DNA of 64,000 nt from an uncultured Bacilli bacterium (GTDB lineage Bacteria; Bacillota_I; Bacilli_A; RF39; UBA660), in contig CAKOLL010000001.1 in NCBI GenBank assembly GCA_934096295.1, positions 1 through 64,000 of the forward strand, given 5' to 3'. Under the pieces are notes generated by a model. The model worked only from the letters and a program-made list of their open reading frames with translations, was not told where the DNA came from and searched no databases. The position numbers and the translations under genes were made by a program. Below are positions 7,225 through 16,558 of this stretch, piece by piece (within the stretch, counting starts at the first letter, position 1; the number at the start of each line of letters is the position of its first letter).

Positions 7225-10200
7225 ATTTAACAGAAGAACAACAACTAGCTGTTGATTTAAATGGGACAAATATTATTGTGTCTGCTGGAGCTGGTTCTGG
7301 TAAAACTGCAGTATTATCTGAAAGAGTTATAAGAAAACTTAAAGATGGTGTTGATATAAGAAATATTTTAATGCTTACCTTTACTAATGAAGCTGCCGGA
7401 GAAATGGCTTCTCGAATTAGAAAAAAAATAAAAGGTTCAGGGTTATATAATCAACTTGAGTATTTAGATCAAGCATATATTACAACTTTTGATGCTTTTG
7501 CTTTGGGAATTGTAAAAAAATATCATTATGTTTTAAATATGGGTAAAGATATAAATGTTATAGATTCATCTATAATTGATTTAAAAAGAAAAGATTTTTT
7601 GGAAGAAATATTCTTAGAAATGTATGAAGAAAAAGATAGTGATTTTTTGAGTCTAGTCGGAGATTTTACTACCAGAGATGATGAAATAATAAAAGAAGCA
7701 ATATTAAATATTAATAAAAGTTTAGATTTAAAATATGATAAAAATGAATTTATGGAGGCTTATATTTTAAATTATTATAGTGATGAATATATTGATAAAG
7801 TTTTTAATGAATATTTTTTATATGTAAAAAGAAAAGTATCAGAACTTGAAAATTATGTTTATGAAATAGAAAGTTTTATGGAATACTCTAGTTATGAAAA
7901 AGTATATGAAGCTATAAAAAATATATTAAAGCCGCATTCTTATAATGATTTATATAAATATCATGATATTACCTTACCTAAATTTACTAAACTTGATGAA
8001 GACGGTAAAACTTTAAAAGAAAATATTCAAAATACTTTTAAAGAAGTAAAAGAATTAATAAGTGATAGTGAAGAAGAATTAAAAGAGAATTATTTAGCTA
8101 CTCAAAAATATGTAAGAGCAATAATTGAGGTAATTAAGAGATTGGATGTAAAAGTAAATGATTATAAAAAGAAAAAGAATTCTTTTGAATTTACTGATAT
8201 TGCTAAAATGGCTATTAGAATAGTTAGAGAAAATGAATCGATAAGAAGAGAACTTAAAAATAAGTTTGATGAAATAATGATTGATGAATATCAAGATACA
8301 AATGATTTACAAGAAACATTTATTAAATATTTGGAAAATAATAATGTTTATATGGTTGGTGATATTAAACAATCTATTTATAGATTTAGAAATGCAAATC
8401 CAATGATTTTTAAAGAAAAATATGATAAGTATAGTGAAAATGATGGTGGAGTAAAAATTGATTTACTTAAAAACTTTAGATCTAGAGAAGAGGTTTTATA
8501 TAATATTAATGAAATATTTGCACCTTTAATGACTCAAGAGATCGGTGGTATTGATTATAGAAAAAGTCATGCCATGGTTTATGGAAATTTAGCATATCAA
8601 GAAATGGGTAAAAATGATTATAATAATTATATGGATGTTTTAGAATATGATAATGAAGATAAAGATTTTAGTGATGATGAAATTGAAGCATTTATTATAG
8701 CTAATGACGTTAAAGAAAAAGTAAATAGTAAATATTTGGTATATGATTTTGATTTAAAGAGAAATAGAGTGGTTACATATAATGATTTTTGTATTATATT
8801 AGATCGTGGTAGTAAAATGAATTTGTTTAAGAAAGTATTTGAATATTTTAATATACCAATGGAAATATTTAAAGATAGTAACTTAATGGATGAAGATGAT
8901 ATTTATATTATTAAAAATATTATTGACTTGATATTAGCTATTAGAAATGGAGTTTTTGATAAAAAGTTTAGATATTATTTTACTAGTGTTGCAAGAAGTT
9001 ATATCGGAGGATTTAATGATAATGAAATATTTACTTTATTTCTAGATAATAAATTATTTAGAACTGATATTTATCAAAAATGTAAAAGTATAAGTGAAGA
9101 TATTGAAGAAATGACTCCGAATATATTACTTAAAAGAATTGTAAAAGATTTTTGCTTTTATGAAAAATTTATTTTGGTGGGTAATGTTGATGCAGCGATA
9201 AAAAGAATAAATTATTTACTTGATTTATCAAAAACACAAGAAGAATTAGGATTTACTATTAATGACTTTAGTAATTATTTAAATGAACTCATTAAAAATG
9301 GGGATGAAATTAAATATAAAGAAGCTAAAAGTAAAAGTGATTCAGTTAAAATAATGAATATTCATAAATCTAAAGGGTTAGAGTTTCCAGTTTGTTATTT
9401 TGCTGGTCTTCCTAAAACATTTAATATAAGTGATTTAAAAAGTAGATTTATATATGATAATAAATATGGTATTATAACCCCATATTATAAAGATGGTATT
9501 GGGGAGGTATTTGTTAAAACTTTAGTTAGAGATGAGTATTTTAAAATGGAGGTAGCTGAGAAAATAAGACTTTTTTATGTTGCTTTAACCAGAGCTAAAG
9601 AAAAAATGATTTTGGTAATGCCTAAGTTTAAAGAAAAACATTTTGTGAAAGATGAAGTGGAATTTGCAAAAGGTATTAAGTTTAGATCTTTTTATGATTT
9701 TTTAAGTGCTATATCAGAAAATATTTCTAAGTACTCTATTTTGGTTAATTTAAATAAATTGGGATTAACTAAAGATTATGAGTTTAGTAAAGCAATAAAG
9801 AATAATTATGCTGATAATGAAAAAGAAGAAATGATTTTTACTTTAGATGAATTGGAATATCAAGAAATTGAAAAAAAACATGCTTCTAAAACTATTAAAA
9901 ATGTTATTACTAAAGAAGAGGCAAAAACTTTAGAATTTGGGACATATATGCATGAGTTATTAGAATTAACTGATTTTAAAAATGTTAAAACTGATAATAA
10001 ATATATAAACCAATTACTTAATACTTTTGATTTTGTAAATGCAGATATTTATCAAGAACTAGAATTTATTTATGAAAAAGATGATACTAAATATCATGGT
10101 ATAATAGATTTAATGCTTATGTATGAAGATAAAATATTTATTGTTGATTATAAACTTAAAAATATAGATGATGAAGCATATATAAAACAATTAAGTGTTT

Positions 10201-10295
10201 ATTATGATTATGTAAAAAGTATAAGTGATAAGGATGTTAAACTATATTTATATTCAATACTTGATAATAAAGTAAAAGAAATTGAGGTGAAATGA
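7221..10295 (+). CDS. addA: AddA helicase-nuclease subunit
   Basis: 1024-aa UvrD-family helicase with a C-terminal nuclease. The Walker A motif AGAGSGKT has K28; Walker B IDEYQDTN carries D355/E356. Motif IV-VI elements include GDIKQSIYRFRNA and the region around IHKSKGLEFPV and YVALTRAKEKM. The C-terminal nuclease has IVDYKLKN (D976, K978). Start overlaps the end of addB (ATGA). It acts with AddB at DNA ends in recombination repair. It is shorter than B. subtilis AddA (~1230 aa) but has all core motifs. Confidence 0.95.
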   Translation: MNLTEEQQLAVDLNGTNIIVSAGAGSGKTAVLSERVIRKLKDGVDIRNILMLTFTNEAAGEMASRIRKKIKGSGLYNQLEYLDQAYITTFDAFALGIVKKYHYVLNMGKDINVIDSSIIDLKRKDFLEEIFLEMYEEKDSDFLSLVGDFTTRDDEIIKEAILNINKSLDLKYDKNEFMEAYILNYYSDEYIDKVFNEYFLYVKRKVSELENYVYEIESFMEYSSYEKVYEAIKNILKPHSYNDLYKYHDITLPKFTKLDEDGKTLKENIQNTFKEVKELISDSEEELKENYLATQKYVRAIIEVIKRLDVKVNDYKKKKNSFEFTDIAKMAIRIVRENESIRRELKNKFDEIMIDEYQDTNDLQETFIKYLENNNVYMVGDIKQSIYRFRNANPMIFKEKYDKYSENDGGVKIDLLKNFRSREEVLYNINEIFAPLMTQEIGGIDYRKSHAMVYGNLAYQEMGKNDYNNYMDVLEYDNEDKDFSDDEIEAFIIANDVKEKVNSKYLVYDFDLKRNRVVTYNDFCIILDRGSKMNLFKKVFEYFNIPMEIFKDSNLMDEDDIYIIKNIIDLILAIRNGVFDKKFRYYFTSVARSYIGGFNDNEIFTLFLDNKLFRTDIYQKCKSISEDIEEMTPNILLKRIVKDFCFYEKFILVGNVDAAIKRINYLLDLSKTQEELGFTINDFSNYLNELIKNGDEIKYKEAKSKSDSVKIMNIHKSKGLEFPVCYFAGLPKTFNISDLKSRFIYDNKYGIITPYYKDGIGEVFVKTLVRDEYFKMEVAEKIRLFYVALTRAKEKMILVMPKFKEKHFVKDEVEFAKGIKFRSFYDFLSAISENISKYSILVNLNKLGLTKDYEFSKAIKNNYADNEKEEMIFTLDELEYQEIEKKHASKTIKNVITKEEAKTLEFGTYMHELLELTDFKNVKTDNKYINQLLNTFDFVNADIYQELEFIYEKDDTKYHGIIDLMLMYEDKIFIVDYKLKNIDDEAYIKQLSVYYDYVKSISDKDVKLYLYSILDNKVKEIEVK

Positions 10296-11473
10296 TGAAG
10301 GTTGCTGTTATTGGTGCTGGAGCTTCTGGGTTAGTTGCAGCTTATCAAGCTTCTAAAAAACATGAGGTTGTTGTTTTTGAAGGTAATTCTAATGCTGGTA
10401 AGAAATTGCTTTTGACTGGCAGTGGAAGATGTAATATTGGAAATGTTAATAATGATTTAGAAAAATATCATTCAAGTAATAATGAATATATATCTAATAT
10501 TGTTAACGATAATAATATTTTATTAGTTAGAAAAATGTTTGATGATATTGGATTAGTTATAAAAAATAAAAATGGTTATTTATATCCATATAGTGAAAAA
10601 TCATCAAGTGTTTTATCTGTATTAAAAAATGCATGTATTAATAATAATGTTAAATTTAGTTTTTGTACTTTAATAGAAAATGTTTATAAAAATGATGAAG
10701 GTTTTGTTATTGATAATGAAATTTTTGATAAGGTTATTGTTGCTACGGGTGGTATTAGTTATCCGAAGACGGGTTCTACGGGTGTTGGTGTTAAGATTGC
10801 TAAAAGTTTTGGGCATAGTTTTACAAAGTTAAATCCTTGTCTTATGCCAGTTTTAACTAATACTTCTTTTGAAAAAGATTGGGTTGGTATTAGGTGTGAG
10901 GCTGATGTATCTTTATATGAAAATAATATGTTTTTGAAAAAAGAACATGGAGAGCTACAATTTACTAGTTATGGTTTAAGTGGAATTTGTATTTTTAATC
11001 TAAGTCGAAATATTAGGTATGGTTTAAATGAATCTAAATTAGAAGAGTTAAGAATTAATTTTGTTCCATGGTGTTTAAATATAAAAGAGTATTTTGAAAG
11101 TAAAAGTAATATGTGTGTATCTTTAATTTGTGATGGCTTTTTAGATTATAAATTAACTAATATTTTGCTAAAATATATAAAAGTTGATGCAAATAAAAAA
11201 TGGGGTGATCTTCTTAATAGTGAAAAAGAAAAAATATGTGAGGCCCTTACTGGTTTTAAAGCAAATGTTTATGATACAAAAGACTTTTTAGATGCTCAAG
11301 TTACTAGTGGAGGCATATCCCTTGATGAGGTTAATCTTGGTACTATGGAATCTAAGATAGTTCCTAATTTGTGTTTCGCTGGGGAAATTCTTGATTTAGA
11401 TGGAGATTGTGGAGGATATAATTTAACTATAGCATTTATAACGGGATTACTGGCCGGAGGATTAGATGATTAG
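10295..11473 (+). CDS. HI0933/YhiN-family flavoprotein (NAD(P)/FAD-dependent oxidoreductase)
   Basis: 392 aa. The Rossmann FAD-binding motif VAVIGAGASGLVAA is at the extreme N-terminus, followed by the family signature GKKLLLTGSGRCNIGN. VTSGGISLDEV and the C-terminal GEILDLDGDCGGYNL motif are also typical of HI0933-like proteins. The physiological substrate is unknown for most members. Two adjacent ATG codons exist; the second (10295) is better spaced from GAGGTG. It overlaps the addA stop and is followed with an 8-base overlap by another flavoprotein, so all four genes probably share one transcript. Confidence 0.85.
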   Translation: MKVAVIGAGASGLVAAYQASKKHEVVVFEGNSNAGKKLLLTGSGRCNIGNVNNDLEKYHSSNNEYISNIVNDNNILLVRKMFDDIGLVIKNKNGYLYPYSEKSSSVLSVLKNACINNNVKFSFCTLIENVYKNDEGFVIDNEIFDKVIVATGGISYPKTGSTGVGVKIAKSFGHSFTKLNPCLMPVLTNTSFEKDWVGIRCEADVSLYENNMFLKKEHGELQFTSYGLSGICIFNLSRNIRYGLNESKLEELRINFVPWCLNIKEYFESKSNMCVSLICDGFLDYKLTNILLKYIKVDANKKWGDLLNSEKEKICEALTGFKANVYDTKDFLDAQVTSGGISLDEVNLGTMESKIVPNLCFAGEILDLDGDCGGYNLTIAFITGLLAGGLDD

Positions 11474-13025
11474 GATTAAAAATATTAGAATAAATATTGT
11501 TCCAGAGTTTGATATATATGAAATTGCTTCAAAAAAGCTTAAAGTTAGTAAAGAAAAAATAAATAAAGTTGTGATTCATAAAAAATCAATTGATGCTCGA
11601 AATAAAATGATGTTTGCTTATGTGCTTGATTTAGATGTTGATATTCTAAATGAAGATAAATATTTAAGTAAGAATGTAGTAAAAGTAGAAAATGAAGATT
11701 ATGTTTTACCATGTTGTGGAAATGAGATATTAAATTATCGTCCAGTTGTAATTGGGGCTGGACCTGCTGGATTGTTTTGTACGTATATGTTAGCAAAGTA
11801 CGGATATAAACCAATTTTATTTGAACGAGGAGAAAAAATAGAAGATAGAGTTAAAACTGTTGATGAGCTTTGGAATAAGAATATTTTTTCTATAAATAGT
11901 AATGTGCAATTTGGTGAAGGTGGAGCTGGTACATTTAGTGATGGCAAATTAAATACTTTAGTAAAAGATAAAGAAAATAGAATGAGGGAAGTATTTAAAA
12001 TATTCGTTGAATGTGGAGCTCCGAAAGAAATAATGTATGATAATAAACCCCACATTGGGACTGATGTTTTAAGAAATGTTATTGTTAATTTACGAAACAA
12101 AATAAAATCTTATGGCGGAGAAATTTATTATAATTCTTTACTAGAAGATATAGTTTTTGAAGATAATAAACTTAAATCTATCATAGTTAATGGTAAAAAT
12201 ATGGAAACTGATGTGTTAGTTTTAGCGATTGGTCATTCTGCAAGGGACACATTTAAAATGATGCATCAAAAGAAATTTTTAATGGAATCAAAACCTTTTG
12301 CTGTTGGTGTTAGAATTATTCATCCTCAGAAGATAATTAACGAAAATCAATATCCAGTTAATTATTCCTTTTTGCCTCCGGCATCATATAAGTTAACTTA
12401 TAAAAGCAAGTCAGGCCGTGGCGTTTATAGTTTTTGTATGTGCCCTGGTGGATATGTTGTTAATGCTCGGAGTACCGAAGATGGAATTTGTGTAAATGGA
12501 ATGAGTAATTATAAAAGAGAAACCAATTATGCTAATAGTGCTATTGTGGTAACTGTTAATAATGAAGATTATGGTAATGGAGTACTAGATGGCATGATAT
12601 TTCAAGAAAAAATAGAAAAGAATGCTTATAAAATTGGAAATGGGTTTATTCCTGTTCAAAAATATGGTGATTATAAAATAGGTCTTGTTTCTAGTAATGT
12701 AGATGTAAATGCTTTTAAAGGTCACTGTAATGAGGCTAATATTAATGATATTTTTCCAACATACATAAATGAATCTTTGGTGGAAGGAATTGATTGTTTT
12801 AATAATAAGATAAATGGCTTTAATGATACTGATGCTATAATTGCAGCTCCGGAAGCTAGAACAAGTAGCCCGATTAGAATATGTCGTGATGAAAATTTTG
12901 AGGCAAATGTAAAAGGAGTTTATCCGTGTGGTGAGGGCGCTGGATATGCTGGTGGAATTACAACAAGTGCTATGGATGGATTAAAGATTTTTGAAGCTAT
13001 TTATAAAAAATATAAGAATGAGTGA
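11466..13025 (+). CDS. Uncharacterised FAD-dependent dehydrogenase (COG2509 type)
   Basis: 519 aa. An N-terminal ~80-residue domain (KKLKVSKEKINKVVIHKKSI) resembles the substrate-binding cap seen in this family. The FAD-binding motif PVVIGAGPAGLFCTYMLA and the GEGGAGTFSDGKL segment follow. The C-terminal part has CGEGAGYAGGITTSAMDG, a hallmark of COG2509 flavoproteins. The reaction is not established. Start ATG lies 5 bases after GGAGG inside the end of the preceding gene. Last gene of the addB operon; no clear terminator follows before the next promoter. Confidence 0.85.
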   Translation: MIRIKNIRINIVPEFDIYEIASKKLKVSKEKINKVVIHKKSIDARNKMMFAYVLDLDVDILNEDKYLSKNVVKVENEDYVLPCCGNEILNYRPVVIGAGPAGLFCTYMLAKYGYKPILFERGEKIEDRVKTVDELWNKNIFSINSNVQFGEGGAGTFSDGKLNTLVKDKENRMREVFKIFVECGAPKEIMYDNKPHIGTDVLRNVIVNLRNKIKSYGGEIYYNSLLEDIVFEDNKLKSIIVNGKNMETDVLVLAIGHSARDTFKMMHQKKFLMESKPFAVGVRIIHPQKIINENQYPVNYSFLPPASYKLTYKSKSGRGVYSFCMCPGGYVVNARSTEDGICVNGMSNYKRETNYANSAIVVTVNNEDYGNGVLDGMIFQEKIEKNAYKIGNGFIPVQKYGDYKIGLVSSNVDVNAFKGHCNEANINDIFPTYINESLVEGIDCFNNKINGFNDTDAIIAAPEARTSSPIRICRDENFEANVKGVYPCGEGAGYAGGITTSAMDGLKIFEAIYKKYKNE

Positions 13026-13051
13026 ACTTTGGCTTAAAACATAGAATTTTG

Positions 13052-13081
13052 TTGCTATTTTCTTTGGTAGTGTGATATAAT
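13052..13081 (+). promoter_or_regulatory. Promoter of the 36-aa gene
   Basis: TTGCTA at 13052-13057, 18-base spacer, perfect TATAAT at 13076-13081, placing the transcript start ~20 bases before the GTG start codon. Confidence 0.7.
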
Positions 13082-13108
13082 CTATAAGAAAGAAGTGAGG
13101 TGTGTTTT

Positions 13109-13219
13109 GTGAAAACATTAAAGAAAAATTTACCTGAAGGTGTAAAAAAACAATTTGCTTTATATAAAGGTGTAAAGGTAAGATTAATTAATAAAAATAC
13201 TAAAAAGAAAAGTAAATAA
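13109..13219 (+). CDS. 36-aa basic protein, unknown
   Basis: GTG start preceded by GTGAGGTGTG, own promoter at 13052 and own terminator at 13242, so it is a complete monocistronic gene. The product begins MKTLKKNLPEGVKKQF and ends NKNTKKKSK, with about one third Lys/Arg. There is no transmembrane segment or signal peptide. The basic composition suggests nucleic acid or ribosome association, but that is inference. I do not recognise a family. Confidence 0.65.
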   Translation: MKTLKKNLPEGVKKQFALYKGVKVRLINKNTKKKSK

Positions 13220-13241
13220 GTTATTTTCGACATGACTCGAC

Positions 13242-13268
13242 AAGAAGGATGAAAATCCTTCTTTTTTT
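13242..13268 (+). terminator. Terminator of the 36-aa gene
   Basis: Perfect 9-bp stem AAGAAGGAT/ATCCTTCTT with a GAAA tetraloop, then TTTTT. Confidence 0.92.
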
Positions 13269-13333
13269 GACAAAACCTCCTATGTACATTTTGATATTCT
13301 TGTGTTAGATTAGATGCCAAGGAGATGAATTTT

Positions 13334-14803
13334 ATGAAAAAAATTGTAGTTTTTTTAAGTATTATGTTGGGAATTATGAATGTTTCCGCAACGACATTTG
13401 AGATAAGGAGGGATGATGATGTTTTTAGGTATGGATATATTTCGAAAAAAATACATAATAAAGAGGCTTTTATGCTTTCTTTTGATGGACAGCTCGATTA
13501 TGATGCGTGGCTCATAGGTAATTTGGCTCAGTTGGCAGAAGATGAAGATGACTTTAATAAAAGTGTCATCCAAAAAATGATTTTAGAAAATGTTAATCCA
13601 AATTATGTGGTTAAGATGAAAGATCAATATAATAATAATGTTGACACCACCAAATATGAAAGTGAATTATTAAAGAAAATCGAAAAGTTTAATAAACCAC
13701 TAGAATTAGATGGAACTAGTTATGAAATAAATGTTAATGAATCTTTATCTTTATCTGGCTTTTTAAATCGATATGCTGCAAGAGATTTGGGAACAAGTAA
13801 TTTTGGAGATAAGGTTGAGGTGTTTGGATTTAAAGAGGTAGGTAAAAAAGAAGTTTATTTTGATAATTATTGTATTGTTAATAATGGATATGTATTAGCA
13901 AGTGGATATAGTTATAAACCTTTTAAAATTTATGTTAATGTTTTGGGATATAAAGTAGACTTTGAAATTCCTGATGATTCAACATTTTGGTTTTCGGCGT
14001 ATGATAAAAATAATAATCTAGTGAAAAATATAACGATAGATAAAAATAATACAAAATTTTATTATGGTCTTAATGAGAAAATAACTTTAGTAAATGATGA
14101 GGGAATTGTTTATGAAAAACTTGATGATATAATACTTGAAGGTAAAGATGAGGTTATTACTATTAATCCGCATTTAAAAAAATATACTATAAATTTTAAA
14201 ACTAAAGCAAGTGATATTTATAAAATAAATGAAGTAGATAGTTTTAATGATTTTACTGTATATGATGCTTCATTGAAAGAAGTATATAGATGTAATAGTG
14301 ATGTTTGTACTGCTACTTTAGATGTTGGAAAATATTTTATTGTGGATAATGTTTCATCAGAAAAATATTATTATGGTATTTATCAAAATGAAGACTATGT
14401 TATAAAAAGATATTTTCTTCAAGGAATTTTATCTGATAAAAGAATTGATAGAATAAAAGTAAATGATAATGAGATTATTGTGAATAATAATCATGGAATA
14501 TATTACCTAGATCATTATAAAGAAATTAGAACATTAGAGGTATTAATTGATAATATATGGATTAATCTAGATTTATCGTTGAAAGATAATTATTGGTTAG
14601 TTAAAGATTTAGGATTATTTTATAAACTTGGGGAAATTAAGAAAGATGAGGTTATTATAGATGAAAATGATAATAATGTAGATGATGTTGATAATAAACA
14701 TGAGGAAATTAAGGATAATGATGATGTTATAAGTATTGATGTACCAAATACTAATATTAATTTAAGTGAATTGGTTTATATTTCTAAAAAATATTATTGG
14801 TGA
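13334..14803 (+). CDS. Secreted protein with a degenerate sortase signal
   Basis: 489 aa. MKKIVVFLSIMLGIMNVSA is a signal peptide, probably cut after VSA. The mature part looks like beta-rich repeats and ends in an acidic Asp/Asn/Glu-rich linker. Then come VPNTN and a short tail SKKYYW. VPNT plus a basic tail is what remains of an LPXTG-type wall-sorting signal, but the hydrophobic stretch between them is only ~8 residues, so the signal looks shortened. The adjacent sortase-like gene starts 5 bases after its stop, which supports a sortase-substrate relationship. ATG 13334 is chosen because AAGGAG lies 9 bases upstream; ATG 13325 is too close to it. Confidence 0.65.
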   Translation: MKKIVVFLSIMLGIMNVSATTFEIRRDDDVFRYGYISKKIHNKEAFMLSFDGQLDYDAWLIGNLAQLAEDEDDFNKSVIQKMILENVNPNYVVKMKDQYNNNVDTTKYESELLKKIEKFNKPLELDGTSYEINVNESLSLSGFLNRYAARDLGTSNFGDKVEVFGFKEVGKKEVYFDNYCIVNNGYVLASGYSYKPFKIYVNVLGYKVDFEIPDDSTFWFSAYDKNNNLVKNITIDKNNTKFYYGLNEKITLVNDEGIVYEKLDDIILEGKDEVITINPHLKKYTINFKTKASDIYKINEVDSFNDFTVYDASLKEVYRCNSDVCTATLDVGKYFIVDNVSSEKYYYGIYQNEDYVIKRYFLQGILSDKRIDRIKVNDNEIIVNNNHGIYYLDHYKEIRTLEVLIDNIWINLDLSLKDNYWLVKDLGLFYKLGEIKKDEVIIDENDNNVDDVDNKHEEIKDNDDVISIDVPNTNINLSELVYISKKYYW

Positions 14804-14807
14804 TGAT

Positions 14808-15278
14808 ATGAAAAAAATTATATTGCTACTTATATGTTTTTTACTAGTGGGTTGTGATAAAAAGATAGAACAAGCTAGCATAAATATAGATAGAGATATG
14901 CATGGGTATTATGGATATTTAATAATTCCGGAGATAAAAATGAAACTAGGTTTTTATGATTTAGATAATAAAGAAAATAATGTTAATAAAAATGTGATGT
15001 TAATTAATTCAAATATTGATAATACATATATTTTGGCTGCTCATTCTGGATCGGGAAGACTTGCATATTTTAATGATTTGAGGTATTTAGATGTAAATGA
15101 CGATATTTATTTAAGGTTTCAAAATGAAGAAAAACATTATAAAGTTACTAATATAAGAAAAGTAATTAAAAATGGTAAAATAAGTATTAAAAATGAAGAA
15201 AATCAAATTATACTTACAACATGTGATCAAATAAAAAAAGGATATCAATTAATTATTGAAGGTAGTTTAATTAATTGA
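14808..15278 (+). CDS. Sortase-like lipoprotein
   Basis: 156 aa. The N-terminus MKKIILLLICFLLVGC is a lipoprotein signal with an L-V-G-C lipobox, unusual because sortases are normally anchored by a transmembrane helix. The sortase fold is supported by YGYLIIPEI, the catalytic His in ILAAHSGSGRLAYF and the catalytic Cys in IILTTCDQ. The Arg that normally follows eight to thirteen residues later is not evident; the aligned position is Gln (GYQLIIEG). So either activity is altered or this is a divergent subclass. It is the second gene of a pair with its probable substrate. Start ATG follows GGTGATG. Confidence 0.7.
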   Translation: MKKIILLLICFLLVGCDKKIEQASINIDRDMHGYYGYLIIPEIKMKLGFYDLDNKENNVNKNVMLINSNIDNTYILAAHSGSGRLAYFNDLRYLDVNDDIYLRFQNEEKHYKVTNIRKVIKNGKISIKNEENQIILTTCDQIKKGYQLIIEGSLIN

Positions 15279-15329
15279 TTCTTTTTTTGTAAAAAGTGGC
15301 TATTTTAGCTAGGAATTTTATGATTTATT

Positions 15330-15338
15330 TGTTATAAT
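15330..15338 (+). promoter_or_regulatory. Extended -10 promoter of the nusB operon
   Basis: TGTTATAAT directly before the nusB leader, 22 bases upstream of the ATG. No obvious -35. Confidence 0.6.
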
Positions 15339-15360
15339 ATTTCTTGAAGGAAGTGTAATT

Positions 15361-15756
15361 ATGGCAAAGTCTAGAAGTGAACTAAGGAATATATGTATGG
15401 TTATTTTATATCAAATTGATATTTATGAAAGTAGAAATGTCCCGTTTGTTATTGATGAGGTAATTAAAGAAAACTTAGAGATTGATAATGATTTTGTGAA
15501 AAGTATAGTTTATGGTGTAACTACATATAAAAGTGCTTTAGATGAAATTGCTAATAAATATATAGATGGTTGGACAATAGATAGAATTGATAAAACTGGA
15601 GCTGCAATTCTTAGAATTGGACTTTATGAACTTAAATTTACTGATACTCCGGAGATTGTTGTTATAAATGAAGCTATAGAACTTGCAAAGAAATATTGTG
15701 ATGAAGCAGTTAGAAAAATTATTAATGCTGTTTTAGATAGGTATATTAAAGAATAA
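15361..15756 (+). CDS. nusB: Transcription antitermination factor NusB
   Basis: 131 aa, the usual NusB length, all-helical. N-terminal SRSELRNICMVILYQIDIYE contains the Arg-rich RNA-contacting helix. The C-terminal DRIDKTGAAILRIGLYELKF and EIVVINEAIELAKKY are strongly conserved NusB signatures. With NusE it binds boxA RNA to promote rRNA transcription. It heads an operon with HipA-like genes and xseA, a location (nusB-xseA-xseB) common in Firmicutes. Start follows GAAGGAAGTG. Confidence 0.93.
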   Translation: MAKSRSELRNICMVILYQIDIYESRNVPFVIDEVIKENLEIDNDFVKSIVYGVTTYKSALDEIANKYIDGWTIDRIDKTGAAILRIGLYELKFTDTPEIVVINEAIELAKKYCDEAVRKIINAVLDRYIKE

Positions 15757-15757
15757 T

Positions 15758-16558
15758 ATGAAAATATCTAGGAAGATTAGAAATGAATTACCATGTTATG
15801 ATGGAAAATTTATAAATATTAATGGTAAAGATTATTTTTGTAAATATGCGCTTGAACCTGGAGATCAAATATTTGCTAATAATTTAGCTTCAAAAATGGG
15901 TATAATATGTGCAAAAGATTATATTGTTAAAGTTGATGAAGATTATTATTATTTAAGTTATAGTTTTAATAATGATGGTATTTTTAAAGATGGAAATACT
16001 TTAGGTATTAAATCTAATGGTTTATATGATATATGGATGTTTTTTGAAAAGAATTATCCGAAAGATAGTAAAAAACTTACTTATCAATTAATCAAAGTTT
16101 ATCTTTTTGATATTTTTATGATGAATAGTGATCGTAACTTAGGAAATTTAGGTATATTAATTCATAATGGGGTAGCTGATTTATGTATTTTAGATAATGA
16201 ATATGTTTTTAGTGATTTTGGTGCTAATTTATTACCAAAGTTATATTTTAATGATAAACTAAAAAGTTATAAATGTGCTGATAGTTTAGATGATAGATTA
16301 CCAATATGTGTACTTAAAAATATTGAATCTTTAGAGTATTTTCTTGCTACGTCTGCTCAAGAGTTTTATGATATTGTTTTAGAGTTTTATAATACGTTAA
16401 CTCCAGATTTAATTGCGGCTGAAATGAAAAAACTTAATAAAATGGGCTTTACTTTAGAAAATCAAGGACATTCTTTAATACTTTATAGAGAGTATTATGA
16501 ACTTATTGGAAACTTACTTTTAGAAAGGGGTATTTTAGATGGACAAAAACTATCTTAA
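15758..16558 (+). CDS. HipA-like Ser/Thr kinase, copy 1
   Basis: 266 aa. The core resembles the C-terminal lobe of HipA/CtkA kinases: the catalytic-loop motif MNSDRNLGNLG (D-R-x-x-G-N) and the metal-binding LDNEYVF. It is shorter than HipA (~440 aa) and has no HipB partner next to it. The second base of the ORF follows the nusB stop, and its end overlaps xseA by 20 bases, so it is fully embedded in the nusB-xseA operon. A paralog lies just after xseA at 17838. Target and role are unknown; a stress/persistence kinase is the family-based guess. Confidence 0.6.
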   Translation: MKISRKIRNELPCYDGKFININGKDYFCKYALEPGDQIFANNLASKMGIICAKDYIVKVDEDYYYLSYSFNNDGIFKDGNTLGIKSNGLYDIWMFFEKNYPKDSKKLTYQLIKVYLFDIFMMNSDRNLGNLGILIHNGVADLCILDNEYVFSDFGANLLPKLYFNDKLKSYKCADSLDDRLPICVLKNIESLEYFLATSAQEFYDIVLEFYNTLTPDLIAAEMKKLNKMGFTLENQGHSLILYREYYELIGNLLLERGILDGQKLS

